Shown in pieces: positions 16,808 through 24,186 of a stretch of 47,932 nucleotides of DNA (the stretch's first letter is position 1; each line of letters opens with the position of its first letter). The position numbers and the translations under genes were made by a program. The notes under the pieces were generated by a model, which saw only the letters and a program-made list of their open reading frames with translations, searched no databases and was not told where the DNA came from. Origin of the DNA: CAYNTG01 sp964400105 (GTDB taxonomy: Bacteria > UBP14 > UBA6098); NCBI GenBank assembly GCA_964400105.1, contig CAYNTG010000009.1, positions 1-47,932 on the forward strand, written 5' to 3'.

Positions 16808-17080
16808 TCAGAATTTGCCGAGAACGAGGAAAATCCCTATAACGATAAACCCGGCACCGGCAATCTTCGAGACTATATTGGCGGGAATGTAATTACCGAG
16901 CACCGATCCAAAGGCCACGGCAAGGGCCGAAGACAGCACCAGCGCCAAACTCGACGCGATGAAAACCGATAACGGCTTAGGAGATTTAGCGGCATACAAT
17001 AATGTTGCGAGTTGGGTTTTATCTCCAAGCTCGGCGAGAAAAATCGTTCCGAAAGCGGTAAGAAATATCTTCCAGTCCAT
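16808..17080 (-). CDS. Half-size GDT1/TMEM165 (UPF0016) membrane protein
   Basis: 90 residues, almost entirely hydrophobic, with three predicted membrane segments. The family signature E-x-G-D-K-T is at 17-22 (ELGDKTQL). GDT1 family proteins transport Mn2+ or Ca2+ and usually have two such repeats in about 190-230 residues; this one has a single repeat, as some bacterial members do, and would need to dimerise or pair with a second half. It starts one base after the FmdB gene with AAGGAAG as ribosome site and is last in the aminotransferase operon. No second half-gene is seen next to it. Confidence 0.85.
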   Translation of the reverse strand: MDWKIFLTAFGTIFLAELGDKTQLATLLYAAKSPKPLSVFIASSLALVLSSALAVAFGSVLGNYIPANIVSKIAGAGFIVIGIFLVLGKF

Positions 17081-17081
17081 G

Positions 17082-17384
17082 TTATTCTTCCTTGGCTATC
17101 GTCTTTTCTTTGACCTTATCGCTTTTTGTTTCGGATGGTTTCTCGGAAGATTTGCCCACTTGCGAATCTGCATCTTTAGCACCGATCGAAGCGGACGAAC
17201 GGCCCTTGCCATAGTCGGTAACATACCACCCGGAACCCTTAAATATCACCCCGGAACCTCCGTAGATTACCCTCGCTACCTCGCAGCCACATTTAGGACA
17301 TTTTTTAATTGGCTCGTCGCTTATCCGTTGGAATTTCTCGAAAATAAACCCGCAGGATTTACATTTATACTCGTATGTCGGCAT
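17082..17384 (-). CDS. FmdB-family zinc ribbon protein
   Basis: 100 residues. The N terminus MPTYEYKCKSCGFIFE with a second pair CPKCGC makes a CxxC...CxxC zinc ribbon (Cys8, Cys11, then about Cys29 and Cys32), the hallmark of the FmdB/CxxC_CXXC_SSSS regulatory-type proteins. It is followed by GSGVIFKGSGWYVTDYG, also typical, and a charged Ser/Lys-rich tail. Function in most bacteria is unproven; a role as small regulator has been suggested from the amidase operon. Starts 2 bp after trmO with AAAGG as ribosome site. Confidence 0.9.
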   Translation of the reverse strand: MPTYEYKCKSCGFIFEKFQRISDEPIKKCPKCGCEVARVIYGGSGVIFKGSGWYVTDYGKGRSSASIGAKDADSQVGKSSEKPSETKSDKVKEKTIAKEE

Positions 17385-17386
17385 CG

Positions 17387-17878
17387 TTACCTTTCATTCT
17401 TCCGGTCGTGTTCGCTCTTGATTCCATCGGTTTTTTTCGGGCGATCTCCAAGCCAACCAGTTTTTATATCTTCGCCTTTACGTGCAAACCCGGCCACGTA
17501 AGGCTTAATATCCAGCACCGGTGTGCCGTCGAGGATATCCAGACCGGCGACCTCGATTATATTGCCCTCGACGGATTTCACCTCTAGCACCGATATGCCG
17601 AGAAAATTCGGGCGGTATGGCGATCTCGTGGCGAAGACCCCCCTTTTCGAGTCGCCCATATATGGATATGTCATAAGCTCGTAATCGCTGCATCGGTCGA
17701 AAACGAATATCACCGTGATGTGTGAGTAGCCATCGACATCGGTCAAACCGGCGGAGAACTTTGGAAACACCTCGATTTGTCCCTCGAAATCGGAGAACTT
17801 CGGCTGAATCGGGGCATCCGAATTGCGTTTTATCGGCGAATGAACCACGCCGATCGGTTCGACCCTGAACTCCCTCAT
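17387..17878 (-). CDS. trmO: tRNA t6A37 methyltransferase TrmO (TsaA family)
   Basis: 163 residues, the size of short TsaA-like proteins. It begins with EPIGVVHSP, has the RGVFATRSPYRPNFLGIS segment in the middle and DGTPVLDIKPYV near the end, all conserved in the family. TrmO uses S-adenosylmethionine to methylate N6-threonylcarbamoyladenosine at position 37 of some threonine tRNAs. The C-terminal tail past the core is short and charged. Its ATG overlaps the stop of the aminotransferase gene (4 bp), so the two are coupled. Confidence 0.9.
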   Translation of the reverse strand: MREFRVEPIGVVHSPIKRNSDAPIQPKFSDFEGQIEVFPKFSAGLTDVDGYSHITVIFVFDRCSDYELMTYPYMGDSKRGVFATRSPYRPNFLGISVLEVKSVEGNIIEVAGLDILDGTPVLDIKPYVAGFARKGEDIKTGWLGDRPKKTDGIKSEHDRKNER

Positions 17879-19074
17879 CTCAATTTGCCAACCGCCTTTG
17901 CGATACGCAGGACTCCGCGTTCTATCGTCTCGGTGCTACATGCGAACGAGAAGCGCATATGCCCTTCCATGCCGAATGCGCCCCCCGGAACCGCCGCTAC
18001 ACGCGCTTCGTCCAGAAGGTATTCCGCCGCGTCCGAGCAGGATTCGACGATCTTGCCGTCCGGAGCGGTTTTTCCGATCCATCCGCCGATGTTACAGAAG
18101 AGATAAAATGCGCCCTCCGGCACGAAAGGCTCGATTCCGGGAATATCCTCGAGAAGGCGAATGAAAAGGTCGCGCCGTCCGGAATATTGGTTCACCCAAT
18201 CTTCGATGAAGGAATCGTCGATTTGAAGCGCACGCTCGGCAGCGTATTGACTTATGCTACACGGGCAACTCGTCGAATGGCTCTGAATCTTTCCGGCTCT
18301 CGATATAAGCTCCACCGGGCCGGCAGCCCACCCGATACGCCACCCTGTCATCGCAAACGCCTTGCTCACACCGTTGACCACGATAGTCCGCCCGGCAATT
18401 TCTGGGGATATCGACGCTATCGAGACGTGCTTTTTGCCGTCGAATATAAGGCGGCTGTAAATCTCGTCGCTGAGAATCCAGATATCGGGATATTTATTTA
18501 GGACTTCCGCCAAAGCCTCCAATTCGGCTCGCGTATATACCGCACCGGTGGGATTATTGGGCGAGTTGATCATGAGCATCTTCGTTTTCGGGCCGATAGC
18601 GGCTTCGAGGGCCTCTGGCGAGAGCTTAAAACCGTCGGCTTTACCTGTTCTAATCACCTTTGGTTTTCCGCCTGCGAGTTTGACCATCTCGGTATAGCTG
18701 ACCCAATAAGGCGCCGCGAAAATCACCTCGTCGCCCGGATCGACCGCTGCAAGAATCGAAACGACGAGCGCAAATTTGGCGCCCGTCGAAACGATAATCT
18801 GATTTGACACATAATCGACACCGACCTCGTGGCTCATCCATTCGGCGACCAACCTGCGAAGATTCGGCTTTCCGCTACTGGCAGTGTAACCCGTCTCATT
18901 ATTTTCGATTGCCTCGATTCCGGCGGCTTTTACGGAATCGGGAGTATGAAAATCCGGTTGTCCCGCCGAAAAACTAATAATATCTACGCCCTCCATTTTG
19001 AGCTGCTTTGCCTTTGCCGCAATAGCGAGTGTTGGGGAATCGCTCAAAAGCGAACTACGCTTCGAAAATTTCAT
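17875..19074 (-). CDS. Class I/II PLP-dependent aminotransferase (aspartate type)
   Basis: 399 residues, the usual length. Fold-type I marks: SAGQPDF (36-42), SPNNPTG (171-177), LSDEIYS (201-207), and Lys238 in SKAFAMTGWRIGW as the residue binding pyridoxal phosphate. It resembles aspartate aminotransferases of subgroup 1-gamma (AspC/AatA of Bacillus and Thermus), which transfer the amino group of aspartate, sometimes also of prephenate; the substrate is not decided by sequence alone. First gene of a four-gene operon, with ribosome site AAGGAG 4 nt before the ATG and a good promoter at 19107-19134. Confidence 0.92.
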   Translation of the reverse strand: MKFSKRSSLLSDSPTLAIAAKAKQLKMEGVDIISFSAGQPDFHTPDSVKAAGIEAIENNETGYTASSGKPNLRRLVAEWMSHEVGVDYVSNQIIVSTGAKFALVVSILAAVDPGDEVIFAAPYWVSYTEMVKLAGGKPKVIRTGKADGFKLSPEALEAAIGPKTKMLMINSPNNPTGAVYTRAELEALAEVLNKYPDIWILSDEIYSRLIFDGKKHVSIASISPEIAGRTIVVNGVSKAFAMTGWRIGWAAGPVELISRAGKIQSHSTSCPCSISQYAAERALQIDDSFIEDWVNQYSGRRDLFIRLLEDIPGIEPFVPEGAFYLFCNIGGWIGKTAPDGKIVESCSDAAEYLLDEARVAAVPGGAFGMEGHMRFSFACSTETIERGVLRIAKAVGKLR

Positions 19075-19106
19075 TCTACTCCTTAATTAAAAATATAAAT
19101 CCTTAA

Positions 19107-19134
19107 ATTATATCTAAATCCGCAGTCTATTCAA
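19107..19134 (-). promoter_or_regulatory. Promoter of aminotransferase operon
   Basis: Minus-strand TTGAAT (19129-19134), 16-bp spacer and a perfect TATAAT (19107-19112), ending about 33 bp before the aminotransferase ATG. The surrounding leader is AT-rich and contains no other feature. Confidence 0.6.
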
Positions 19135-19250
19135 AGGAAAATTTCGGTTTCTGATTATGTAGCATATTGTATGTATTTAGAATTAGTTGGAAAAAAGGGC
19201 CCCTAAGGCCTTCTTTCTGGAGTTAGGAACAACCATGAAAGGAGATTAAC

Positions 19251-19613
19251 ATGGCCAAAAGAAAAGAGAACGCGAATTCGTCTGGGTCAAGGCCTTTTTT
19301 TAAGAATTATGGATTGTGGAAACATATGGAAACGTGCAGGGAGAGTATTCAAGCGGGAGGGTTTGGGACCCTCACGCTTCGTAGAGACGCAGCCCTGCGG
19401 GTTTCTTCTGTCACATGCTGTCCGTCTCTACGCGGAAATACCGCAATTATCGTTTTCAATCCGTCGTTTCGACTTCGCTCAACAACCAGCTCAACGACCG
19501 CGCGTTCCCCGAGCGGAGTCGAAGGGAACGATAACGACGGGCGCGGTCTCCTCGCCTGTTCGCCGACGGGACGGGCGACCCGTCCCCTACAGCCAAATTA
19601 TCATTTCAAATAA
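19251..19613 (+). pseudogene. Small ORF with strong ribosome site, overrun by palindromic repeats
   Basis: AAAGGAG 7 nt before the ATG is among the best ribosome sites in the window, and the first ~35 codons (MAKRKENANSSGSRPFF..., with GLWKHMETCRESIQAGG) look like a short basic protein of no recognised family. From 19351 on, the frame passes through four different palindromic elements, so the remaining ~85 codons are probably not original coding sequence. The likely reading is a small gene whose 3' end has been replaced or displaced by repeats. It may still be translated. Confidence 0.35.
19351..19590. repeat. Cluster of four different palindromic elements
   Basis: Four separate inverted repeats lie within 240 bp. 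First, AAGCGGGAGGGT/ACCCTCACGCTT (19351-19379). Second, outer arms CGTAGAGACG/CGTCTCTACG (19380-19432), directly abutting the first. Third, TTCGACTTCGCTC (19468-19480) paired with GAGCGGAGTCGAA (19511-19523), one mismatch. Fourth, GGGACGGGcgaCCCGTCCC (19568-19586) followed by CCTAC. Each has a different core; the CGTAG...CTACG-type ends recall the elements at 206-235 and 47629-47680. They look like inserted short mobile or REP-like palindromes. Confidence 0.7.
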
Positions 19614-20407
19614 CGATCGGACAAAAAGCGAGCGGTTCGATGCCCGGTTATCGATAACTCCTGTCGCGGGCGATTTCGCCCCTCTGGCAGAGGCCACAGG
19701 TCGCTTACATCGATATCGGTCTCGAAAGATATAAGCTCGAAATCCGGCCCTTTTATCCAACCGATATCCCGCGCAAGATAATAGATTCTTTCCGTGTTAT
19801 AGGAAGTATCTATTTCGTCGTTACTCGAATTGTGTGAAACTACAACTTCCTCAGTAATCCAACAATTATCGAAATAGCCGGCAATAACTTCGATGGAATG
19901 GCCCGATGTTGTTTTCCAATAGTGATTATACACAATAGTTACATCCGGGCTCCAACCGACTATTGAATAGTGATGCTGCCATCCGTTTTCTTCGAAGGGG
20001 AAATCGTAAGAGTATTGTTTCGTCGGCCAATAGACACTGTCCTCAAAGACGTGCCACCAATCGAATTCCGGTTCATGGTATTCTGGCGGATAATCGTATC
20101 TCACCGCGTAACATGTGTAGCCGTCGATTGTGCTTTCGGCGACCACGGTGCGAGTTGCTATATACAAAGTGCTATCCCAATATTGAGTCTGCACTGTCCA
20201 TCGATAGCCGATTTCCATCGGGAACCATTGCTCTTGAAATGTCGCGTCGGGCGGGTTGTCGTCGTCCTCGCTCTCGCACGCAATGAATAACAGACACAAC
20301 GTAAAGGCGATAATCGTCATATAAGAAAATACAGAAATCCAAATTTGGCTTCGTGCGACGATAGCGTGCGTCGGGTTGGTTGCTTGGTTTTGGTTTCGCG
20401 TTATCAT
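19601..20407 (-). CDS. Putative lipoprotein of unknown function
   Basis: 268 residues from ATG 20407, or 239 from the in-frame ATG at 20320. The hydrophobic segment from residue 30 ends in LLFIAC, a lipoprotein cleavage site, followed by an acidic linker (ESEDDDNPP). The body is Trp/Tyr-rich and reads like extracellular beta-structure (FPMEIGYRWTVQTQYWDS, DWWHVFEDSVYWP), similar in style to immunoglobulin-like or calycin-like surface lipoproteins. The first ATG overlaps the antitoxin stop (TGATG), which supports the longer start by coupling, but the shorter start gives a more normal signal peptide. The 3' end runs close to the palindrome cluster. No homologue recognised. Confidence 0.7.
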   Translation of the reverse strand: MITRNQNQATNPTHAIVARSQIWISVFSYMTIIAFTLCLLFIACESEDDDNPPDATFQEQWFPMEIGYRWTVQTQYWDSTLYIATRTVVAESTIDGYTCYAVRYDYPPEYHEPEFDWWHVFEDSVYWPTKQYSYDFPFEENGWQHHYSIVGWSPDVTIVYNHYWKTTSGHSIEVIAGYFDNCWITEEVVVSHNSSNDEIDTSYNTERIYYLARDIGWIKGPDFELISFETDIDVSDLWPLPEGRNRPRQELSITGHRTARFLSDRYLK

Positions 20408-20607
20408 CAGGCTATTCCCAGTTTCGCTTTCACCTCGTCGAGAGTTTTCGTGGGGGCGTTGGCTTCGGTCGCTTTCGCGTCGCGCAGGTCGCGCAGGTCC
20501 TCGAAGTCCTGCAAAAGCTGTTCAATTAGCGAGAACTCCTCGTAGGGCAAAATCACGTATTCGCGCTTGCCTTCCTTGCTTATATAGTTCGGGTGAAGTT
20601 CGATCAT
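20407..20607 (-). CDS. Antitoxin of a RelE/ParE-type toxin-antitoxin pair
   Basis: 66 residues beginning MIELHPNYISKEGKREYVIL with PYEEFSLIEQLLQDFEDLRDLR, the pattern of short Phd/YefM-like or RelB-like antitoxins: an N-terminal DNA-binding part, then a helical tail that wraps the toxin. The ribosome site AAGGAG lies inside the 3' end of a toxin remnant immediately upstream, 5 nt before the ATG, so the original order was toxin then antitoxin. Its stop overlaps the ATG of the following lipoprotein gene. With the toxin decapitated, this is likely an orphan antitoxin. Confidence 0.75.
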   Translation of the reverse strand: MIELHPNYISKEGKREYVILPYEEFSLIEQLLQDFEDLRDLRDAKATEANAPTKTLDEVKAKLGIA

Positions 20608-20608
20608 T

Positions 20609-20728
20609 TTATCTCCTTGCCTTGTATGCGTCGCGCCTATTCACAACCCGATAGATTATAATGTTTTCGCCCTCGATTTCAAATAATACTCTGAAATCCC
20701 CGACACGTATTCGTCGAATTCCGCTTGA
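20609..20728 (-). pseudogene. 5'-truncated RelE/ParE-family toxin
   Basis: The minus strand reads SGIRRIRVGDFRVLFEIEG then NIIIYRVVNRRDAYK and a TAA stop (20609-20611), which is the C-terminal half of a RelE-type mRNA interferase (R-I-R-V-G-D-x-R-V-x-x-x-I and the Y-R-V-x-x-R-R-D-A-Y end). Only 39 codons remain; an in-frame TAG sits at 20729-20731 and the sequence beyond it no longer matches. The usual 85-90 residue protein has lost its N-terminal half, so the toxin should be inactive. It stops one base before the antitoxin ATG. Confidence 0.75.
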
Positions 20729-20783
20729 CTAACGCGACGTCGGATACTAATGTGTATCTAAATCGCAATAATTGGAGGTAATA

Positions 20784-21455
20784 ATGGAACCATACGTGAC
20801 TACCGAAAATATTGAACACAAGGCTCTGGAATGGCTGAAGCGGATTCGTCGATACAATCTGCATGAGATGCGGCTGAACGCGGCGAAAAGCGCCCTGCTT
20901 GTGATCGATATGCAGCGGTTCTTTCTCGACGAGGAATCCCCGACCTTCACGTGCGGCGGCGCGGCCATCCTCCCGGCGGTCAAGCGCCTCGTGAATGCGT
21001 TTCGCATTGCGGGCCAGCCGGTGATCTTCACCAGACACGTCCACCATCCCGGCGACATGGACATCGGGATCATGGATTGGTGGTGGGAGGGCAGGTGTCT
21101 CGAAGGCAGCCGGGAGAGCGAGGTTCATCCGGATTTGACTCCGATGCCGGGCGAGAAGGTCGTCCTCAAGCATCGATATTCCGCCTTCTACAATACGGAT
21201 CTCGAGACCGTGTTGCGCTGCCTGAAAGTGGAAGACCTCGTCGTTACCGGCGTCATGACCAACCTTTGCTGCGAATCGACGGCGCGTGACGCATTCTATC
21301 GGGACTACCGGGTCTTTTTCCCGGCGGATGGAACCGGAGCGATCAACGAGGAGATGCACCTTGCGAGTCTTTTGAACCTGGCGTTCGGTTTTGCCTACAT
21401 AACGACGTGCGACGCAATCGCTTCACAACTAACGGCGGGCAACGGCGGCAAATAG
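20784..21455 (+). CDS. Isochorismatase-family cysteine hydrolase
   Basis: 223 residues from ATG 20784, with GGAGG 5 nt upstream. The catalytic triad is visible as Asp42 (VIDMQRFF), Lys129 (LKHRYSAF) and Cys162 (TNLCCESTARDA). The family hydrolyses amides or enol ethers such as nicotinamide, ureidoacrylate, N-carbamoylsarcosine or isochorismate. The 30-residue N-terminal extension and DMDIGIMDWWWEG recall uncharacterised members rather than nicotinamidase. It stands alone between the toxin-antitoxin remnant and the mla operon, transcribed away from the former. The substrate is not known. Confidence 0.9.
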   Translation: MEPYVTTENIEHKALEWLKRIRRYNLHEMRLNAAKSALLVIDMQRFFLDEESPTFTCGGAAILPAVKRLVNAFRIAGQPVIFTRHVHHPGDMDIGIMDWWWEGRCLEGSRESEVHPDLTPMPGEKVVLKHRYSAFYNTDLETVLRCLKVEDLVVTGVMTNLCCESTARDAFYRDYRVFFPADGTGAINEEMHLASLLNLAFGFAYITTCDAIASQLTAGNGGK

Positions 21456-21503
21456 GCCTCGACGCTTTGCGACACGGCATAAATTTTCGCCTGCAGGAGA
21501 GAA

Positions 21504-21533
21504 TCTCGACGAGCCTTAGGCCCGTCGGGTCGA
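21504..21533. repeat. Nested inverted repeat downstream of isochorismatase gene
   Basis: Outer arms CTCGAC/GTCGAG enclose an inner pair GACGAGCCT/AGGCCCGTC (one mismatch). It lies in the 231-bp gap between the isochorismatase-family gene and mlaE and resembles the other small palindromes of this window. The rest of the gap holds only the mla promoter candidate. Confidence 0.45.
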
Positions 21534-21634
21534 GCACGTTGCCCACCTACGCGGTTCCGACGCCCAACCGAAAAACGCCCATAGCTTCGCGTGGACAATG
21601 TCTCATTACCGAACATAAAAATTTAGTTATTAGC

Positions 21635-21663
21635 TTGCGGAAAGGCCGACGAACCGTTATATA
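21635..21663 (+). promoter_or_regulatory. Candidate promoter of mla operon
   Basis: TTGCGG (21635-21640), 17-bp spacer, TATATA (21658-21663), 23 bp before the GTG start of mlaE. Spacing is right; the -35 matches consensus only partly. Confidence 0.4.
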
Positions 21664-21686
21664 TTTTTAAACTTTCATGGAGAATT

Positions 21687-22460
21687 GTGCTGAACAACAT
21701 CAAAAAAAGCCTCGAAAAGGTCTACGATTATTTTACTTTGGTTGCGCGTGCCTTTGCCGGCATCGTTAAGCCGCCATTCTATTTTGCGGAAACCCTTCGC
21801 CAGATGGAAAATATCGGCGTCCAATCGCTGCCGATAGTTCTTTTGACCAGCACATTCGTGGGGATGATCCTCGCATATCAATCCGGTTTTGCGATGGCGA
21901 TTTTCGGGGCGAAGATGTATATCGGCACGCTAATCAGCCTTTCGCTTGTCCGCGAACTTGGGCCGGTTTTAGCCGCGATAGTCGTAGCGGGACGTGTCGG
22001 CGCGGGAACGGCGGCGGAGCTTGGAAGTATGCTCGTTACCGAACAGATAGACGCGATGCGCGCGATGGCGACCGATCCGATCAAGAAGCTCGTCTCGACG
22101 AAGCTTCTCGCGGGGATGATTATGATACCGTTGTTGGTTATCATCGCCGACCTGATGGGGATTCTTGGAGGCGGGTTCATCGCCTCTGCGTCTTTCGGAC
22201 TCGCTCCGACATTTTACAAGAAAACCGTTATTCAGGCGCTGGTAGTAGAGGATTTGGCTATGACGCTCGTGAAGGGTCTATTTTTCTCGGTGTTAATTAT
22301 AACAATCGGGTGTTATTCGGGGCTTCATGTCGAGGGCGGGACGACCGGAGTAGGCAAGGCTACGACGAAAGCGGTCGTTCTGTCGATAGTCTTTATTTTG
22401 ATAACCGATTACTTCCTATCGGTGGTTTTACTCAAACTTCTACCGGGGCTGGCTTTTTAA
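21687..22460 (+). CDS. mlaE: MlaE-family lipid ABC transporter permease
   Basis: 257 residues from a GTG with GGAG 4 nt upstream. The protein shows the MlaE pattern: an N-terminal amphipathic helix, then several membrane segments with LTSTFVGMILAYQSGFAM, VRELGPVLAAIVVAGRVGAG, a cytoplasmic coupling segment TEQIDAMRAMATDPIKKL, and a C-terminal pair. Together with the ATPase and the MCE protein encoded next, it forms the inner-membrane complex that moves phospholipids between the inner and outer membranes, supporting outer-membrane asymmetry. The direction of transport is not decided here. First gene of the mla-tmk-protease operon. Confidence 0.92.
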   Translation: MLNNIKKSLEKVYDYFTLVARAFAGIVKPPFYFAETLRQMENIGVQSLPIVLLTSTFVGMILAYQSGFAMAIFGAKMYIGTLISLSLVRELGPVLAAIVVAGRVGAGTAAELGSMLVTEQIDAMRAMATDPIKKLVSTKLLAGMIMIPLLVIIADLMGILGGGFIASASFGLAPTFYKKTVIQALVVEDLAMTLVKGLFFSVLIITIGCYSGLHVEGGTTGVGKATTKAVVLSIVFILITDYFLSVVLLKLLPGLAF

Positions 22461-22465
22461 ATAGA

Positions 22466-23206
22466 GTGATTTCGATCAAAAACATATGGAAATCCTTCGA
22501 CGACCTGGAGGTACTGAACGGGATTAACCTCGATATCGATACCGGAGATACATTTGTTGTTATGGGCAAATCCGGTTGCGGAAAATCGGTATTGCTGAAA
22601 GTTATACTAAGGTTGTTATATCCGGACGAGGGATCGATTATTATTGACGGTGAGGATACAACGAGTTACGATGATATCGCGATGATGCCGGTTCGTAAAA
22701 AATTCGGAATGCTTTTTCAGGGTGCGGCGCTATTCGATTCGATGAATGTCTGGCAAAATCTTGCATATCCGCTTTTGGAGCACACCGATCTATCGATCGC
22801 GGAGATAGACGATAAAATCGCTATGCTTCTCTCTTTTGTCGATCTCGATGGCGCCCAGAAAAAAATGCCCGCCGAGCTTTCGGGGGGGATGAAAAAACGC
22901 GTCGCCCTCGCACGGGCGATGATAAACGATCCATCTTATGTCTTTTTCGACGAACCGACGACGGGCCTCGATCCGGTTACTTCCGGCATGATCAACAATC
23001 TCATAATTCGCACGAGAGAGCGGTTTGGGGTTACCTCTATCGTCGTAACCCACGATCTTGCGAGCGCGATGCGTGTGGGCACGAGATATGCGTTCATCGA
23101 CGACGGCATAATCGCTTTCGAGGGAAATAAAGACGAGTTATTTAAATCGAGCAACCCCGGGCTGCGGGAATTTATAAAGGACGCATCATGGCAAGACCGG
23201 TCTTAA
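22466..23206 (+). CDS. mlaF: MlaF-family ABC transporter ATP-binding protein
   Basis: 246 residues from a GTG five bases after mlaE; the open frame extends upstream inside mlaE, but this start gives the usual N terminus (ISIKNIWKSFDDLEVLNG). Walker A is GKSGCGKS, the signature LSGGMKKR and Walker B VFFDEPTTGLDP, with the H-loop His in VVTHDLAS. It supplies ATP hydrolysis for the lipid transporter. The last 19 bases overlap mlaD, so the three genes are tightly coupled. Confidence 0.93.
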   Translation: MISIKNIWKSFDDLEVLNGINLDIDTGDTFVVMGKSGCGKSVLLKVILRLLYPDEGSIIIDGEDTTSYDDIAMMPVRKKFGMLFQGAALFDSMNVWQNLAYPLLEHTDLSIAEIDDKIAMLLSFVDLDGAQKKMPAELSGGMKKRVALARAMINDPSYVFFDEPTTGLDPVTSGMINNLIIRTRERFGVTSIVVTHDLASAMRVGTRYAFIDDGIIAFEGNKDELFKSSNPGLREFIKDASWQDRS

Positions 23207-24168
23207 GGACTACTCCGGCACAAAAGGCCTCCATCGGAGGACTTATCGTAGTTGCGCTGCTTATTTTGGGTGTAGCGGTTATAATTATCGGTGGCGATCA
23301 AGGATTCTTTTCCAGAAGATACGAACTGAACGCCCGCTTCGAGAGAATCAGCGGGCTTCAGACCGGCGCTCCGGTTTGGCTCGCGGGACGTAAGATCGGT
23401 TACGTCTCCAATATCAGGTTCGTTCGCGACACCGGAGAGGAGGTCGCCATCGATGTTACTATGCAGATCGACAGCGATTATCGCGACCTTATTCGAACCG
23501 ATTCAGAGGCCCGGATCGGCACGCTCGGCCTTCTCGGAGACAAATTCGTCGGGATTACACTCGGCTCTCAGGATAATCCTGAACTCAAACCGCAGGAATA
23601 TGTCTCTACGGACAACCCGATCGATTTCGAGGAGCTTATTAAACGTGGAGTCGAAACATTCGACGACCTCGCGGAGGGCGGAAAATCATTGAAATCGATA
23701 GCGGCAAAGATCGATTCCGGGCAGGGCACGATTGGCAGATTGATCAATGACCCGTCGTTATATATCGATTTTACTAAGATCGCCCGTTACACCGAAAAAA
23801 TAAGCGGTCGTATCGAGCGTAACGAGGGAACCATCGGGCGACTTTTCAACGATCCCGTTCTATATGACGAGATGGTCTCGGTTGTTGACGATGTTAATGA
23901 GTTAATCGATACTATTTCCGGTGGCTCTGGAACGTTCGGTCGATTGGTAAAGGACCCGGCGCTCTATGACCACCTCAGCAGCTCCCTCGGACGGATCGAC
24001 ACGCTCATCGCGCGCGTTGAGCGCGGCGAGGGAACATCCGGCAAGATAATATCGTCCGACAGCCTTTATCAGCAGATATCGAGCGTCGTCGGATCGCTCG
24101 ATTCGCTGCTTCTGGATATTCGAAAAAATCCGCAGCAATACTTCAAGGTGAAAGTCACGATTTTTTAA
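23188..24168 (+). CDS. mlaD: MlaD-family MCE protein with four 34-residue repeats
   Basis: 326 residues. A single membrane helix (about 16-35) is followed by the MCE domain (about 45-128; RISGLQTGAPVWLAGRKIG, GTLGLLGDKFVGI), the lipid-binding ring subunit of Mla-type transporters. The C-terminal half contains four tandem repeats with an exact 34-residue period beginning near Gly180, Gly214, Gly248 and Gly282 (GTIGRLINDPSLY, GTIGRLFNDPVLY, GTFGRLVKDPALY, GTSGKIISSDSLY). Such repeats occur in long MlaD proteins and probably form a helical periplasmic extension. It ends in the familiar NPQQYFKV motif. Confidence 0.92.
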   Translation: MARPVLRTTPAQKASIGGLIVVALLILGVAVIIIGGDQGFFSRRYELNARFERISGLQTGAPVWLAGRKIGYVSNIRFVRDTGEEVAIDVTMQIDSDYRDLIRTDSEARIGTLGLLGDKFVGITLGSQDNPELKPQEYVSTDNPIDFEELIKRGVETFDDLAEGGKSLKSIAAKIDSGQGTIGRLINDPSLYIDFTKIARYTEKISGRIERNEGTIGRLFNDPVLYDEMVSVVDDVNELIDTISGGSGTFGRLVKDPALYDHLSSSLGRIDTLIARVERGEGTSGKIISSDSLYQQISSVVGSLDSLLLDIRKNPQQYFKVKVTIF

Positions 24169-24186
24169 CCTATTTATTTTTATAAT

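Noticed and set aside
20725..20753. TTGACT-17-TAATGT before the isochorismatase gene
   Set aside because: The -35 is good, but the -10 matches consensus at only three positions and the -35 overlaps the toxin remnant; too weak to annotate.
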